DNA from: Mangrovimonas cancribranchiae
GTDB lineage: Bacteria; Bacteroidota; Bacteroidia; Flavobacteriales; Flavobacteriaceae
DNA length: 64,000 nucleotides
Reading direction: 5' to 3'
Assembly (NCBI RefSeq): GCF_037126245.1
Contig: NZ_CP136925.1
Location: 2,620,001 to 2,684,000, forward strand
The position numbers were made by a program, and so were the translations under genes. The notes under the pieces were generated by a model. That model had not been told where the DNA came from. It made no database searches and worked only from the letters and a program-made list of their open reading frames with translations. This document shows positions 8,318 to 18,189 of this stretch, piece after piece (positions within the stretch are counted from its first letter, which is position 1; every line of letters begins with the position of its first letter).

Positions 8318-9250
8318 TTGGAAATAATTCATCAAAAACATATAACTTTTAACCAACCAACTGTTCTTACAATAGGAACTTTTGATGGCGTTCATATTGG
8401 GCATAAAAAAATCATTGAGCGATTAATTAAATCGGCTAAAGACAACCATCTTTACGCAACAGTTTTAACATTCTTTCCCCATCCAAGAATGGTGCTTCAA
8501 AAAGACACCAACATTAAATTATTAAACACTATTGATGAGAAAAGTAACATATTACAGCATCTAGGCTTGGATTATTTAGTTATAAAAGAGTTTACCAAAG
8601 AATTTTCCAGATTAACCGCCGAAGATTTTGTCCAAGATATATTAGTTAACAAACTAAACACAAAAAAAATAATTATAGGTTACGACCATCATTTCGGCAG
8701 AAATCGCACCGCTAATATTGATGACTTAAGAGTGTTTGGTAATAAATATAACTTTGATGTAGAAGAAATAAGCGCTCAAGATATTAACGAAGTAACCGTG
8801 AGTTCTACAAAAATTAGAAAAGCGCTTATAGATGGTGATATTATAACGACTAACAAGTATCTTGGATATAACTACATGCTTTCTGGTGAAGTTATAAAAG
8901 GAAAATCTCTAGGCACTAAAATAGGGTTTCCTACGGCAAATTTGTCTATTAAAGAGACTTATAAACTTATCCCAAAAGATGGTGTTTATGTGGTAAAAGC
9001 GCTTATAGATTACAAATTGGTGTATGGCATGATGAATATTGGCTCAAACCCTACAGTAAATAACACAAATAGTCAATTTATAGAAATTCATTTTTTCGAT
9101 TTTAAAAAATCTATTTACAATCATAAATTAGTAGTTGAAATTCTTCAGAGAATTAGAGACGAACAAAAGTTTAATTCGGTAGATGATTTAAAACAACAAC
9201 TACAAGAAGATCAAAAAACGGCTTTAAATCTTATTAAAGATTTTGAATAA
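8318..9250 (+). CDS. ribF: Bifunctional riboflavin kinase/FAD synthetase
   Basis: 310 residues from a TTG at 8318. An earlier in-frame TTG at 8267 lies within the preceding terminator. The N-terminal adenylyltransferase domain begins with LTIGTFDGVHIGHKKII, where the GxFDGVHxGH motif binds ATP. The C-terminal kinase domain shows GTKIGFPTANL and SNPTVNNTN. It converts riboflavin to FMN and FAD. A TATTTTTG element about 20 bp upstream may be the promoter. It overlaps the next gene by 8 bp, suggesting translational coupling. Confidence 0.95.
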   Translation: MEIIHQKHITFNQPTVLTIGTFDGVHIGHKKIIERLIKSAKDNHLYATVLTFFPHPRMVLQKDTNIKLLNTIDEKSNILQHLGLDYLVIKEFTKEFSRLTAEDFVQDILVNKLNTKKIIIGYDHHFGRNRTANIDDLRVFGNKYNFDVEEISAQDINEVTVSSTKIRKALIDGDIITTNKYLGYNYMLSGEVIKGKSLGTKIGFPTANLSIKETYKLIPKDGVYVVKALIDYKLVYGMMNIGSNPTVNNTNSQFIEIHFFDFKKSIYNHKLVVEILQRIRDEQKFNSVDDLKQQLQEDQKTALNLIKDFE

Positions 9251-10550
9251 CTTCTTATTTAAACATATAGACAACAGTCCTTTAATCGTCTTTAGAATTA
9301 TTTTCGGGTTACTTTGCTTTCTAGAGTCGGTAGGCGCTATCGTTACAGGTTGGGTTAAAAGAACACTTATCGAGCCCGAATTCACCTTTTCATTTATAGG
9401 TTTTGAATGGTTACAACCATTACCAGAACATATGATGTACGCCTATTATATAATTATGGGGCTTTTTGGGCTTTTTATTATGATAGGCTATAAATATAGG
9501 TTTAGTGTTATTATGTTTACCATTATGTGGGCAGGCACATATTTTATGCAAAAATCGTCCTATAACAACCACTACTATCTTTTAATAATTTTAAGTACTA
9601 TAATGGCATTTCAACCTGCTAACAGGTATTTGTCTCTAGATGCAAAACAAAACCCAAGTCTAAAAAAAATAGCTATGCCACAGTGGTGTAGTTGGGTGTT
9701 TATTATTCAAATGTTTATTGTGTATACCTATGGTGCTATTGCAAAGCTATACCCAGATTGGTTAGACACCTCTGTTATGGAGCTTATGATGGCCTCGAAA
9801 AAACATTACTACATTATTGGCGATCTACTACAACAAAAATGGGTACACTATTTTCTTGCCTACGGCGGTATTTTATTTGACGGTCTTGTTATTCCTTTAT
9901 TGCTATTTAAACCAACACGAAAACTGGCCTTTTTTGCTTCTATATTCTTCCATTTATTTAATTCTATAGTTTTTCAAGTAGGTATTTTTCCTTATTTATC
10001 GTTAGCGTTTGCTCTATTCTTCTTTTCACCAGAAACAATTAGAAACATTTTCTTAAAAAAGAAGCCCTTATATAACAAAGAAGAAGTCGTTATACCATCA
10101 TACAGCAAGCCTTTAATGGCTTTATTTGCTATTCACTTCATAACACAATTGGCCTTGCCTTTAAGACATCATTTTATTAAAGATAATGTACTCTGGACCG
10201 AAGAAGGCCATCGTATGTCCTGGAGAATGATGTTGCGTTCTAAACAAGGCGTTGCCAGTTATGTGGTTCAGGATAAAAAAACTTTAAAACGTGAAAACAT
10301 TAATCTAAATAATTATCTAACCAAAAAGCAACAACGTCATGTTTCCAGTAAACCCGATGTTATTTGGCAATTTGCGCAACATTTAAAACAAGATTACGCT
10401 AAAAAAGGAAAAGATGTTGCCGTATATGTTTCTTGTAGAATTAGTGTTAACGGAAAACCTTACAAAAAACTTATTAATTCCAATGTTGATATAGCTTCAG
10501 TAAAATGGGAACCATTTAAACATAGTTCTTGGTTATTACCTTCAAAATAA
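9243..10550 (+). CDS. HTTM-domain membrane protein (vitamin K-dependent gamma-carboxylase-like)
   Basis: 435 residues from a TTG overlapping the ribF stop. The first roughly 290 residues contain six to eight hydrophobic segments, including ESVGAIVTGWV, KSSYNNHYYLL and YTYGAIAKLYPDWL, typical of the HTTM fold shared with vertebrate vitamin K-dependent carboxylase. The C-terminal 130 residues are soluble and end in a compact domain. The role in bacteria is unsettled; in Flavobacteria such genes are chromosomal and often near core genes. The family assignment is fairly secure, the biochemical function is not. Confidence 0.85.
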   Translation: MNNFLFKHIDNSPLIVFRIIFGLLCFLESVGAIVTGWVKRTLIEPEFTFSFIGFEWLQPLPEHMMYAYYIIMGLFGLFIMIGYKYRFSVIMFTIMWAGTYFMQKSSYNNHYYLLIILSTIMAFQPANRYLSLDAKQNPSLKKIAMPQWCSWVFIIQMFIVYTYGAIAKLYPDWLDTSVMELMMASKKHYYIIGDLLQQKWVHYFLAYGGILFDGLVIPLLLFKPTRKLAFFASIFFHLFNSIVFQVGIFPYLSLAFALFFFSPETIRNIFLKKKPLYNKEEVVIPSYSKPLMALFAIHFITQLALPLRHHFIKDNVLWTEEGHRMSWRMMLRSKQGVASYVVQDKKTLKRENINLNNYLTKKQQRHVSSKPDVIWQFAQHLKQDYAKKGKDVAVYVSCRISVNGKPYKKLINSNVDIASVKWEPFKHSSWLLPSK

Positions 10551-10574
10551 ACACACTTTTATTTAAAAACTTGT

Positions 10575-10582
10575 TACTTTTG
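10575..10582 (+). promoter_or_regulatory. -7 promoter element for serS (TAnnTTTG)
   Basis: TACTTTTG lies 28 bp before the serS ATG and matches the Bacteroidota -7 consensus. No convincing -33 element is visible. Confidence 0.45.
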
Positions 10583-10610
10583 CTTTTCAAATTTCCTCAA
10601 AAGAAAAAGC

Positions 10611-11894
10611 ATGTTACAAGTACCATACATTAGAGAGAATAAAGATTATGTTATTGAAGCTCTAAAAAAAAGAAACTTAGACGCTACAGAAACAATTAAC
10701 AATGTCTTACAATTAGATGAAAACCGCAGAAAAACGCAAGCACGTTTAGATAATATTTTAGCCGAATCTAACACCTTATCCAAAGAAATTGGCATGCTGT
10801 TCAAATCTGGAAAAGTAGAAAAAGCTAACGCCATAAAAAGCAAAACATCTAGCCTAAAAGAAGAATCTAAAACACTTTCTGACGAGTTAAATAACATTTC
10901 TAACCAATTAAACGACTTGTTATACACTATTCCAAATGTACCTCATAGCTCAGTACCACGTGGAAAATCAGATGAAGACAATGAAGAAATTTTTAGAGAA
11001 GGCGATATTCCTAAACTTCATAACAACGCTTTACCTCATTGGGAATTAGCTAAAAAATATGACATTATAGATTTTGAATTAGGCTCTAAAATAACAGGTG
11101 CTGGATTTCCTGTTTACAAAGGAAAAGGTGCTAGGCTACAACGCGCTTTAATACAATATTTCTTAGATAAAAATGCCGATGCAGGCTACGAAGAAATCAT
11201 CCCGCCTTTTTTAATCAATACAGCTTCTGGCTATGGTACAGGCCAATTGCCAGACAAAGAAGGACAAATGTATGAGATTGCCAATAACGTCTCTGAAGAC
11301 ACACTATACTTAATTCCAACCTCCGAAGTTCCTGTTACCAATATTTATAGAGATGTATTATTAAACGAAACAGATCTCCCTATAAAACATACCGCCTATT
11401 CGCCTTGTTTTAGACGAGAAGCAGGAAGTTACGGAAAAGATGTAAGAGGATTAAATAGACTACATCAATTTGAAAAAGTTGAAATTGTAAGAGTTGAAAA
11501 GCCTGAAAATTCTTACCAAGCTTTAGACGATATGGTAAAACATGTGAAAAACCTTTTACAAGACTTAAAATTGCCGTACCGTATTTTACGATTATGTGGT
11601 GGCGATTTAGGGTTTACCTCTGCGCTTACCTTCGATTTTGAAGTATTTTCAACAGCTCAAGACCGCTGGTTAGAAATTTCGTCTGTATCAAACTTTGAAG
11701 CCTATCAAGCAAATAGATTAAAACTGCGCTTAAAAAACAATCAAGGAAAAAAAGAATTAGCGCACACACTAAATGGTAGCTCGTTAGCATTACCAAGAGT
11801 GTTAGCTGGTATTCTTGAAAACTACCAAACCGAAAACGGTATAAAAATACCCGATGTTTTAGTACCTTATACAGGTTTTAATACGATTGATTAA
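10611..11894 (+). CDS. serS: Seryl-tRNA synthetase
   Basis: 427 residues, standard length. The N-terminal 110 residues form the long antiparallel coiled coil that grips the tRNA-Ser extra arm. Class II motif 2 is visible as CFRREAGSYGKDVRG and motif 3 as LNGSSLALPRVLAGILE near the C-terminus. It charges tRNA-Ser and tRNA-Sec with serine in the cytoplasm. A TAnnTTTG promoter element precedes it and a strong hairpin terminator follows. Confidence 0.98.
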   Translation: MLQVPYIRENKDYVIEALKKRNLDATETINNVLQLDENRRKTQARLDNILAESNTLSKEIGMLFKSGKVEKANAIKSKTSSLKEESKTLSDELNNISNQLNDLLYTIPNVPHSSVPRGKSDEDNEEIFREGDIPKLHNNALPHWELAKKYDIIDFELGSKITGAGFPVYKGKGARLQRALIQYFLDKNADAGYEEIIPPFLINTASGYGTGQLPDKEGQMYEIANNVSEDTLYLIPTSEVPVTNIYRDVLLNETDLPIKHTAYSPCFRREAGSYGKDVRGLNRLHQFEKVEIVRVEKPENSYQALDDMVKHVKNLLQDLKLPYRILRLCGGDLGFTSALTFDFEVFSTAQDRWLEISSVSNFEAYQANRLKLRLKNNQGKKELAHTLNGSSLALPRVLAGILENYQTENGIKIPDVLVPYTGFNTID

Positions 11895-11922
11895 TCTGTA
11901 AGTTTTTTCATCTTTTTAAGAT

Positions 11923-11966
11923 AAAACGCAAAAAAATCGGGTCATTCACCGATTTTTTTGCGTTTT
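11923..11966. terminator. Terminator after serS
   Basis: AAAACGCAAAAAAATCGG pairs with CCGATTTTTTTGCGTTTT: a long perfect stem with A- and T-tracts, able to act in both directions. Confidence 0.88.
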
Positions 11967-12031
11967 ACTTGTATATCACATTTTTTTTACTGAAGTTAGT
12001 AAGGTTAAGAACTTAAACCTACTTATTGGTA

Positions 12032-12163
12032 ATGAAGAATTTAAAACGTATTATTCTTTTAGCCGTACTCGCTTTCTTAGCTGGAAAACTTTTGTTTTCA
12101 GATTTTGATTTTGGTAATCATTCTGAAAATGAAACAATAACGGCTAATATTTTGGACGAATAA
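12032..12163 (+). CDS. Small single-pass membrane protein (43 aa)
   Basis: An ATG at 12032 opens a 43-residue frame. It starts MKNLKRIILLAVLAFLAGKL, a positively charged start followed by a hydrophobic helix, and ends in an acidic tail. It looks like a membrane-anchored or exported microprotein. It stands alone between two terminators, which supports its being a real transcription unit. Function unknown. Confidence 0.55.
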   Translation: MKNLKRIILLAVLAFLAGKLLFSDFDFGNHSENETITANILDE

Positions 12164-12240
12164 AACAAATCCTTTTTGTCCCAATCAAAATAATTGAATC
12201 ATGTTTAGTGATTAATAGCACTTTTATATTGGTTGGTCAA

Positions 12241-12271
12241 TGCCTGAATCAACCATTCAGGCATTTTTTTA
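12241..12271 (+). terminator. Terminator between the small protein and the TPR gene
   Basis: TGCCTGAAT and ATTCAGGCA form a 9-bp stem with a 5-base loop and seven T residues. Confidence 0.85.
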
Positions 12272-12329
12272 TTAAAAAATTCACACATTAGCATATCTCA
12301 TTTTATATCTTTACTTATTAGTTTTTATT

Positions 12330-14114
12330 ATGAGAAATTTATTCACCTTATTCTTCACCTTACTTATAACCTTGAGCTTTGCTCAAGACGAAGATTTGGC
12401 TAACGAGTATTTTAAAAATGGAGAATTTGAAAAAGCAATTATTTCTTATCAAAAACTATTAGAAACGTCGCCTAATAATTACAAATATCTTTTTGCTTTA
12501 GTCGAATCGCATCAAAATCTGGAACAATTTCAAGAAGCTGAAAAGTTACTTACAACACAAATTTCTAGAACAAAATATCCTGCCTTACATGTAGAATTAG
12601 GTTATAATTTTCAACTACAAAATAACCTGTTAAAAGCAAATGAAAACTATGATGTAGCTTTAACCTTTGTCGACAACAATCCGCGGTATGCTTTTATAGT
12701 TGGACGCGCTTTTGAAGACAAGTCTTTGTTAGATTATGCTATTACAGCGTATAAGAAAGCCATGGAACTAAACCCTGAACTAAAATTTGATATTCAATTA
12801 GCAAGAATCTATGGTGAAAAAGGTGAAATAGAAAAAATGTTTAATAGCTACTTAAATTTTTTAAGCAACAATCTTAACAAAAGCTACTTAAGTAATACCA
12901 AAAGAATTTTTAGCGACTTTATTAGCGAAAACCCTGAAAACGAACATAATATTTTATTAAAAAATATCCTCTTAAAAAAATCGCAAAAAGACCCTAATTT
13001 ACTATGGAATGAAATGTTAAGCTGGTTGTTTGTTCAGCAAAAAGAATACAATAAAGCCTTTATGCAGGAAAAAGCAATTTTTGCCAGAAACCCTGTAAGT
13101 TTAAGCAGAATTATAGAACTTGGCGACAATGCTAAAGAAGATAAACTTTACAATACCTCTATTAAGATTTTTACGTATATCACTAAAACAGCTCAAGACA
13201 CAGAAACCATTTTAGAAGCCGAAAACAAACGTATTAATCTTGAAACACAACTAGCCAATAAAGAAAACTACAAAAGCATACAAGAAAAATACACCAACCT
13301 TTTTGATACCTACGGTAAGTTTACAACTACACTAGATTTACAAATCTCCTACGCCAATTTTCTTGCGTTTAATTTAAACCAAACCTCTCTAGCAATAAGT
13401 AATCTTCGTGAAACTTTAAAACTCCCTTTAAGTAAATTTCAAGAAGCTAAAGTAAAATTAACTCTTGGTGACATCCTCGTTTACGAAGAAAAGTTTAATG
13501 AAGCACTTATTTATTATTCTCAAATTCAAAGAAATCTAAAAAATAGCACCTTATCTCAAGAGGCTAGATTTAAAGTAGCTCAAACTAGCTATTATAAAGG
13601 CGATTTTAAATGGGCAGAATCGCAACTAAAAATCTTAAAATCCTCAACAACACAACTTATTGCCAACGATGCTTTAGACTTAATGCTGCTAATTACAGAC
13701 AATAAATACGAAGACTCCACGCAAACTGCTCTAAAACTTTATGCAAAAGCCGATTTAATGGCCTATCAAAACAAAAATGACAAAGCTATCACACTTTTAA
13801 ATTCTATTCTAGAAGAACACAAAGGCAAAAGCATAGAAGATCAAGCATTGCTAAAACAAGCACAACTTTTTGAGGAAAAAAAGCAATATGATAAAGCCAT
13901 TGCCAATTATCAAAACATTATCGCCAATTATAATGACGATATCCTAGCAGACGATGCCTATTTCTCTCTAGCAGAACTTTACAATAACATCTTGGCTGAG
14001 CCTGAAAAAGCTAAACCTTTTTACGAAAAAATAATTTTCAATCACGAAGACAGCATCTACTACGTCGAAGCCAGAAAAAAATACCGAATGCTTCGTGGCG
14101 ACACTATAAATTAA
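12330..14114 (+). CDS. Exported tetratricopeptide-repeat protein
   Basis: 594 residues. A signal peptide (ends LSFAQ) is followed by TPR units through most of the length, for example NGEFEKAIISYQKLLE near residue 30 and KKQYDKAIANYQNIIANY near residue 515. TPR arrays build protein-protein docking surfaces; here in the periplasm. The position before DUF4286-rsmA-mgtE is seen in many flavobacteria, so this is a conserved core gene of unknown partner. Confidence 0.85.
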   Translation: MRNLFTLFFTLLITLSFAQDEDLANEYFKNGEFEKAIISYQKLLETSPNNYKYLFALVESHQNLEQFQEAEKLLTTQISRTKYPALHVELGYNFQLQNNLLKANENYDVALTFVDNNPRYAFIVGRAFEDKSLLDYAITAYKKAMELNPELKFDIQLARIYGEKGEIEKMFNSYLNFLSNNLNKSYLSNTKRIFSDFISENPENEHNILLKNILLKKSQKDPNLLWNEMLSWLFVQQKEYNKAFMQEKAIFARNPVSLSRIIELGDNAKEDKLYNTSIKIFTYITKTAQDTETILEAENKRINLETQLANKENYKSIQEKYTNLFDTYGKFTTTLDLQISYANFLAFNLNQTSLAISNLRETLKLPLSKFQEAKVKLTLGDILVYEEKFNEALIYYSQIQRNLKNSTLSQEARFKVAQTSYYKGDFKWAESQLKILKSSTTQLIANDALDLMLLITDNKYEDSTQTALKLYAKADLMAYQNKNDKAITLLNSILEEHKGKSIEDQALLKQAQLFEEKKQYDKAIANYQNIIANYNDDILADDAYFSLAELYNNILAEPEKAKPFYEKIIFNHEDSIYYVEARKKYRMLRGDTIN

Positions 14115-14146
14115 GCCATAACTGTATTAAGCTATCACATTCTGTT

Positions 14147-14154
14147 TATCTTTG
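14147..14154 (+). promoter_or_regulatory. -7 promoter element for the DUF4286-rsmA-mgtE run
   Basis: TATCTTTG lies 18 bp before the ATG at 14173 and matches TAnnTTTG. Confidence 0.45.
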
Positions 14155-14172
14155 CGCTTAAATTCATTTGTA

Positions 14173-14496
14173 ATGATTATTTATAACGTAACCGTAAACA
14201 TAGACGACAGCATTCACGACGAATGGTTAAATTGGATAAAAAACCATATTCCTGTCGTGCTTTCCACAGGACTTTTTACCGAAGCAAAACTCACCAAAGT
14301 ACTTGTAGAAGAAGACATGGGTGGCACCACCTACTCCATTCAATACCGTGCAAAATCAAAAGAAGCTTTGCAAGAATATTATAAAAACCATGCCGATGCT
14401 ATGCGTCAAGACGGCGTAAAACGCTTTGCCGATAAAATGCTAGCCTTTAGAACTGAGTTAGAAGTGATTGATGAATTTTCTGTAACATTCAATTAA
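14173..14496 (+). CDS. DUF4286 family protein
   Basis: 107 residues from the ATG at 14173; the frame extends to 14152, but the family begins [12 protein letters not shown]. The compact alpha/beta domain with [13 protein letters not shown] and the ending [10 protein letters not shown] matches the small DUF4286 proteins encoded beside rsmA in Bacteroidota. It stops one base before the ATG of rsmA, so the two are in one operon. Biochemical role unknown. Confidence 0.8.
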   Translation: MIIYNVTVNIDDSIHDEWLNWIKNHIPVVLSTGLFTEAKLTKVLVEEDMGGTTYSIQYRAKSKEALQEYYKNHADAMRQDGVKRFADKMLAFRTELEVIDEFSVTFN

Positions 14497-14497
14497 T

Positions 14498-15267
14498 ATG
14501 TCTGTACGCGCCAAAAAACATCTCGGGCAACATTTCTTAACCGATGAAAATATTGCTAAAAAAATAGCAGATTCTTTATCGTTGGAAGGCTACAAAAACG
14601 TGTTGGAAATTGGTCCAGGAATGGGCGTGCTTACAAAGTATCTTTTAAAAAAGACATCACAACCTACGTGATAGAAATCGATACCGAATCGGTTGAATAC
14701 TTAAAAAACAATTACCTCAACCTAGCCAATAAAGTCATAGAGCAAGACTTTTTAAAGCACGACCTAAACACCGTTTTCAACAACGAACCCTTTGCCATAA
14801 TAGGCAATTACCCATATAATATTTCCTCGCAAATCGTATTTAAAACGTTGGACATGCGCGACCAAGTCCCTGAATTTTCAGGGATGTTTCAAAAGGAAGT
14901 CGCAAAACGCATTTGCGAAAAAGAAGGCAGTAAAACGTATGGTATTTTATCGGTATTAGTACAAGCCTTTTACGATGCCAAGTATTTATTTACCGTGCCG
15001 CCATCGGTCTTTAATCCGCCACCAAAAGTAGATTCTGGCGTGTTACTATTAAAGCGCAAAGAAAATTATAAACTCCCTTGTAACGAAAAACTATTTTTTA
15101 GAGTCGTAAAACAAGCTTTTCAACAACGCCGAAAAACCTTACGTAATAGTTTAAAAACATTCAATTTGAATGATAATTTAAAAGCAAATGCTATATTTGG
15201 CAAAAGACCCGAGCAATTAAGCGTTCAAGAATTTATCGAGCTTACACAAGCCATCGAAAACCAATAA
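14498..15267 (+). pseudogene. rsmA: 16S rRNA dimethyladenosine transferase, frameshifted
   Basis: The ATG at 14498 begins [20 protein letters not shown] with the SAM motif [11 protein letters not shown], but this frame stops at about 14671. The rest of the protein ([12 protein letters not shown], the [10 protein letters not shown] catalytic motif, and a complete C-terminal domain to 15267) continues in another frame. Adding one A to the six-A run at 14647-14652 restores an uninterrupted protein reading [14 protein letters not shown], so this is a single-base deletion in a homopolymer. RsmA dimethylates two adenines at the 16S 3' end. It may be a sequencing error or a true loss; everything else is intact. 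Confidence 0.85.
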
Positions 15268-15279
15268 AACCTATTTTGT

Positions 15280-16650
15280 TTGTCTGAAGAAAAAGAGCAC
15301 ATACAATTCGAACTTACCGAAGCCCTTGTAGAGCAAGTAGAACAACTCATTGAACAACAAGATAATAAAGAATTAAAAATCTTGTTGAATGAATATCACT
15401 ATGCCGATGTTGCCGAAATTCTAGACGAACTCAACTTAGACGAAGCCACGTATATCATCAAGCTTCTCGACTCCGAAACCACCTCGGACGTCTTAATGGA
15501 ACTCGATGAGGATAATCGTGAAAAAATCCTCGAAAACCTCTCCATTAAAGAAATTGCCGAAGAAATTGAAGAGCTCGACACCGATGATGCGGCAGACATT
15601 ATCAACGAACTTCCTGAAGATCGTCGTCAAGCTGTAATCTCCAATATCGAGGACGAGGAACACCAAGCAGAAATCCGGGAACTTCTCGCTTACGAAGATG
15701 ATACGGCTGGTGGTTTAATGGCAAAAGAGTTGGTAAAAGTGTACGAAACTTGGACCGTTGCAGGCTGCCTACGTCGTATTCGCGGGCAAGCTAAAGATGT
15801 TACTAGAGTACACTCCATTTACGTAGTAACCAAAGAAGAAAAACTTATTGGGCGCTTATCGTTAAAAGATTTAATCACGGCAAAAAACGAACAAAAAATT
15901 GCCGATATAGCAAAAGACAATGTTGACTTTGTAAATGTAAATGACGATGTTGAAGATGTTGCCAGAGTAATGTCCAAATACGATTTGGAAGCCATCCCCG
16001 TAGTTGACGACGATCAAATATTATTGGGCCGCATTACCATTGATGATATTGTAGATGTCATGAAAGAAGAAGCCGATAAAGATTACCAATTGGCAGCAGG
16101 TATCTCACAAGATGTTGAGGCAGACGATAGTGTTTGGAAACTCACGCGTGCCCGTATTCCATGGTTATTTCTCGGCCTTATCGGTGGTGTTGGTGCCTTT
16201 TTAATTATGGAAGGATTTCACGAAGCCTTTTCAAAATACGCCATTTTATTCTTTTTCACACCGCTAATTGCCGCCATGGCAGGAAACGTTGGGGTACAAT
16301 CTAGCGCTATCATTGTTCAAGGTTTAGCTAACGACGATATTAAAGGAAGTATAAATAGTCGTTTAATGAAAGAAATGCTCCTCGCAGCACTCAATGGCAT
16401 TATTCTAGCTATATTTCTATTTCTATTTGTTTGGATTTCACAACAAGATGCCAAAACCGCATTTGCCATATCCATTTCTTTGGTTGTGGTTATTATTGTC
16501 GCCGGTTTAATAGGCACGTTTGTCCCCTTATTTCTTGATAAACGTGGTATCGATCCTGCCATTGCCACAGGCCCTTTTATTACCACTAGTAACGATATTT
16601 TTGGCATTCTTATTTATTTTACCATTGCCAAACTTATCTTAGGTATTTAA
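15280..16650 (+). CDS. mgtE: Magnesium transporter
   Basis: 456 residues from a TTG at 15280, 12 bp after rsmA. Order: an acidic N-domain with repeated MgtE-type units to about residue 130 (TDDAADIINELPEDRR), a pair of CBS domains (about 135-255) that sense magnesium, then five membrane segments from about residue 285 with the pore motif GNVGVQSSAIIVQG. Likely a homodimeric Mg2+ channel of the inner membrane, gated by cytosolic Mg2+. Co-transcription with rsmA is typical for the group. Confidence 0.96.
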   Translation: MSEEKEHIQFELTEALVEQVEQLIEQQDNKELKILLNEYHYADVAEILDELNLDEATYIIKLLDSETTSDVLMELDEDNREKILENLSIKEIAEEIEELDTDDAADIINELPEDRRQAVISNIEDEEHQAEIRELLAYEDDTAGGLMAKELVKVYETWTVAGCLRRIRGQAKDVTRVHSIYVVTKEEKLIGRLSLKDLITAKNEQKIADIAKDNVDFVNVNDDVEDVARVMSKYDLEAIPVVDDDQILLGRITIDDIVDVMKEEADKDYQLAAGISQDVEADDSVWKLTRARIPWLFLGLIGGVGAFLIMEGFHEAFSKYAILFFFTPLIAAMAGNVGVQSSAIIVQGLANDDIKGSINSRLMKEMLLAALNGIILAIFLFLFVWISQQDAKTAFAISISLVVVIIVAGLIGTFVPLFLDKRGIDPAIATGPFITTSNDIFGILIYFTIAKLILGI

Positions 16651-16769
16651 TTTAGGCGTTCCCCTATTGGGGTCGCGCTTTTGCCAGTCGCTTTTTTTAT
16701 AAAAAAAGAGCTCCAACAATGGCGCAATCGCTAACGCAAAACTTTGTAATTTTACAGTAAAACAAAATA

Positions 16770-17717
16770 ATGCGCATTCTACATCTCGACACCAATCACC
16801 CATTGTTAATCAAACAACTTACCGATTTTGGTTTTACAAACGATAAAGATTATACCTCATCAAAATCTGAAATTGAAACCAAAATCCATCAATACGACGG
16901 TTTGATTATTAGAAGTCGTTTTACCATAGACCAACAGTTTTTAGATGCAGCAACCAACTTAAAATTTATTGGTCGCGTAGGTGCCGGATTAGAAAATATT
17001 GATTGTGATTATGCACAAAAACAAGGCATATATTTAATTTCTGCACCAGAAGGCAATCGTAACGCCGTTGGCGAACACGCTTTAGGAATGTTATTATCAC
17101 TGTTCAATAAACTCAATAAAGCTGATAACGAAGTACGAAACGGCAAATGGCTACGAGAAGACAATCGCGGTGTTGAGCTTGATGGCAAAACCATAGGATT
17201 AATTGGTTATGGTAATATGGGTAAAGCCTTTGCCAAAAAATTGCGTGGCTTTGATGTGGAAGTATTATGCTACGACATTAAATCCAATGTTGGCGATGCA
17301 AACTGTAAACAAGTTACTCTTGAAGAATTACAACAAAAAGCAGACGTGTTAAGTTTACACACGCCACAAACACCGCTAACTATAAATATGGTAGACAATA
17401 CTTTTATTAACAACTTTGCAAAACCATTCTGGTTAATTAACACGGCTCGTGGTAAAAGTGTAGTAACTCAAGCTTTGGTTGATGCCTTAAAATCTGGGAA
17501 AATTCTCGGCGCTGGATTAGATGTTCTAGAATACGAAAAAGCCTCTTTTGAAAGCTTGTTTTCTTCCGAAATACCAGAGGCTTTCCAGTATCTCATCCAA
17601 GCAGAAAATGTATTGTTAACACCTCACGTTGCTGGATGGACAATTGAAAGCAAGAAAAAACTGGCACAAACCATAGTCGATAAAATAAAAGCTAAATTTG
17701 TGATTTATAATTCGTAA
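16770..17717 (+). CDS. D-2-hydroxyacid dehydrogenase (SerA-like)
   Basis: 315 residues. NAD-binding GLIGYGNMGKAFAKKL near residue 145, catalytic Arg in INTARGKSVV, an acidic residue in GLDVLEYE and catalytic His in LLTPHVAGW are all present. The length lacks an ACT domain. It could be phosphoglycerate dehydrogenase for serine synthesis or a related 2-hydroxyacid reductase; substrate cannot be fixed from sequence. It begins a run with a DUF1801 and a VOC gene. Confidence 0.88.
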   Translation: MRILHLDTNHPLLIKQLTDFGFTNDKDYTSSKSEIETKIHQYDGLIIRSRFTIDQQFLDAATNLKFIGRVGAGLENIDCDYAQKQGIYLISAPEGNRNAVGEHALGMLLSLFNKLNKADNEVRNGKWLREDNRGVELDGKTIGLIGYGNMGKAFAKKLRGFDVEVLCYDIKSNVGDANCKQVTLEELQQKADVLSLHTPQTPLTINMVDNTFINNFAKPFWLINTARGKSVVTQALVDALKSGKILGAGLDVLEYEKASFESLFSSEIPEAFQYLIQAENVLLTPHVAGWTIESKKKLAQTIVDKIKAKFVIYNS

Positions 17718-17728
17718 ATTAAAACATT

Positions 17729-18187
17729 ATGCAATACAAAGCATCATCTCCAGAAGATTATATCAATCAAGTTCCTGAAGAGCGGCAAGATGCCCTAAAA
17801 AAACTTCGGCAAACCATAAAAAATAACATACCTAAAGGTTTTGAAGAAGGTATTCAATACGGCATGATTGGCTATTATGTACCCCATAGCAAATATCCAG
17901 ATGGTTACCACTGCAAACCCGAAGAACCTTTGCCGTTTATGAGTTTTGCCTCACAAAAAAACTCCATAAACCTTTATCATAGTGGCATTTATGCTGTACC
18001 TGAAATTCACGATTGGTTTGTAAGTGAGTACCCAAAATACTGCAAACGCAAATTGGATATGGGCAAAAGCTGTGTGCGTTTTAAAAAAGTAGACGATATT
18101 CCCTTTGAGTTGATTGCAGAGCTTTGCACAAAACTCAGCGCAGATGAGTGGATAGATATATACGAAACCAACCTTAAAAAGAAGTAA
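17729..18187 (+). CDS. DUF1801 domain protein
   Basis: 152 residues. The pattern YINQVPEERQDALKKLRQTI near the start, IQYGMIGYYVP in the middle and SCVRFKKVDDIPFELIAEL near the end matches the DUF1801 fold, related to small YdhG-like proteins. It follows the dehydrogenase by 11 bp and precedes the VOC gene by 2 bp, so the three are likely one operon. No enzymatic role is known for the family. Confidence 0.85.
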   Translation: MQYKASSPEDYINQVPEERQDALKKLRQTIKNNIPKGFEEGIQYGMIGYYVPHSKYPDGYHCKPEEPLPFMSFASQKNSINLYHSGIYAVPEIHDWFVSEYPKYCKRKLDMGKSCVRFKKVDDIPFELIAELCTKLSADEWIDIYETNLKKK

Positions 18188-18189
18188 CT

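Noticed and set aside
16770-17717. Firm serA assignment
   Set aside because: The motifs fit several 2-hydroxyacid dehydrogenases; no serC or serB neighbour supports it.
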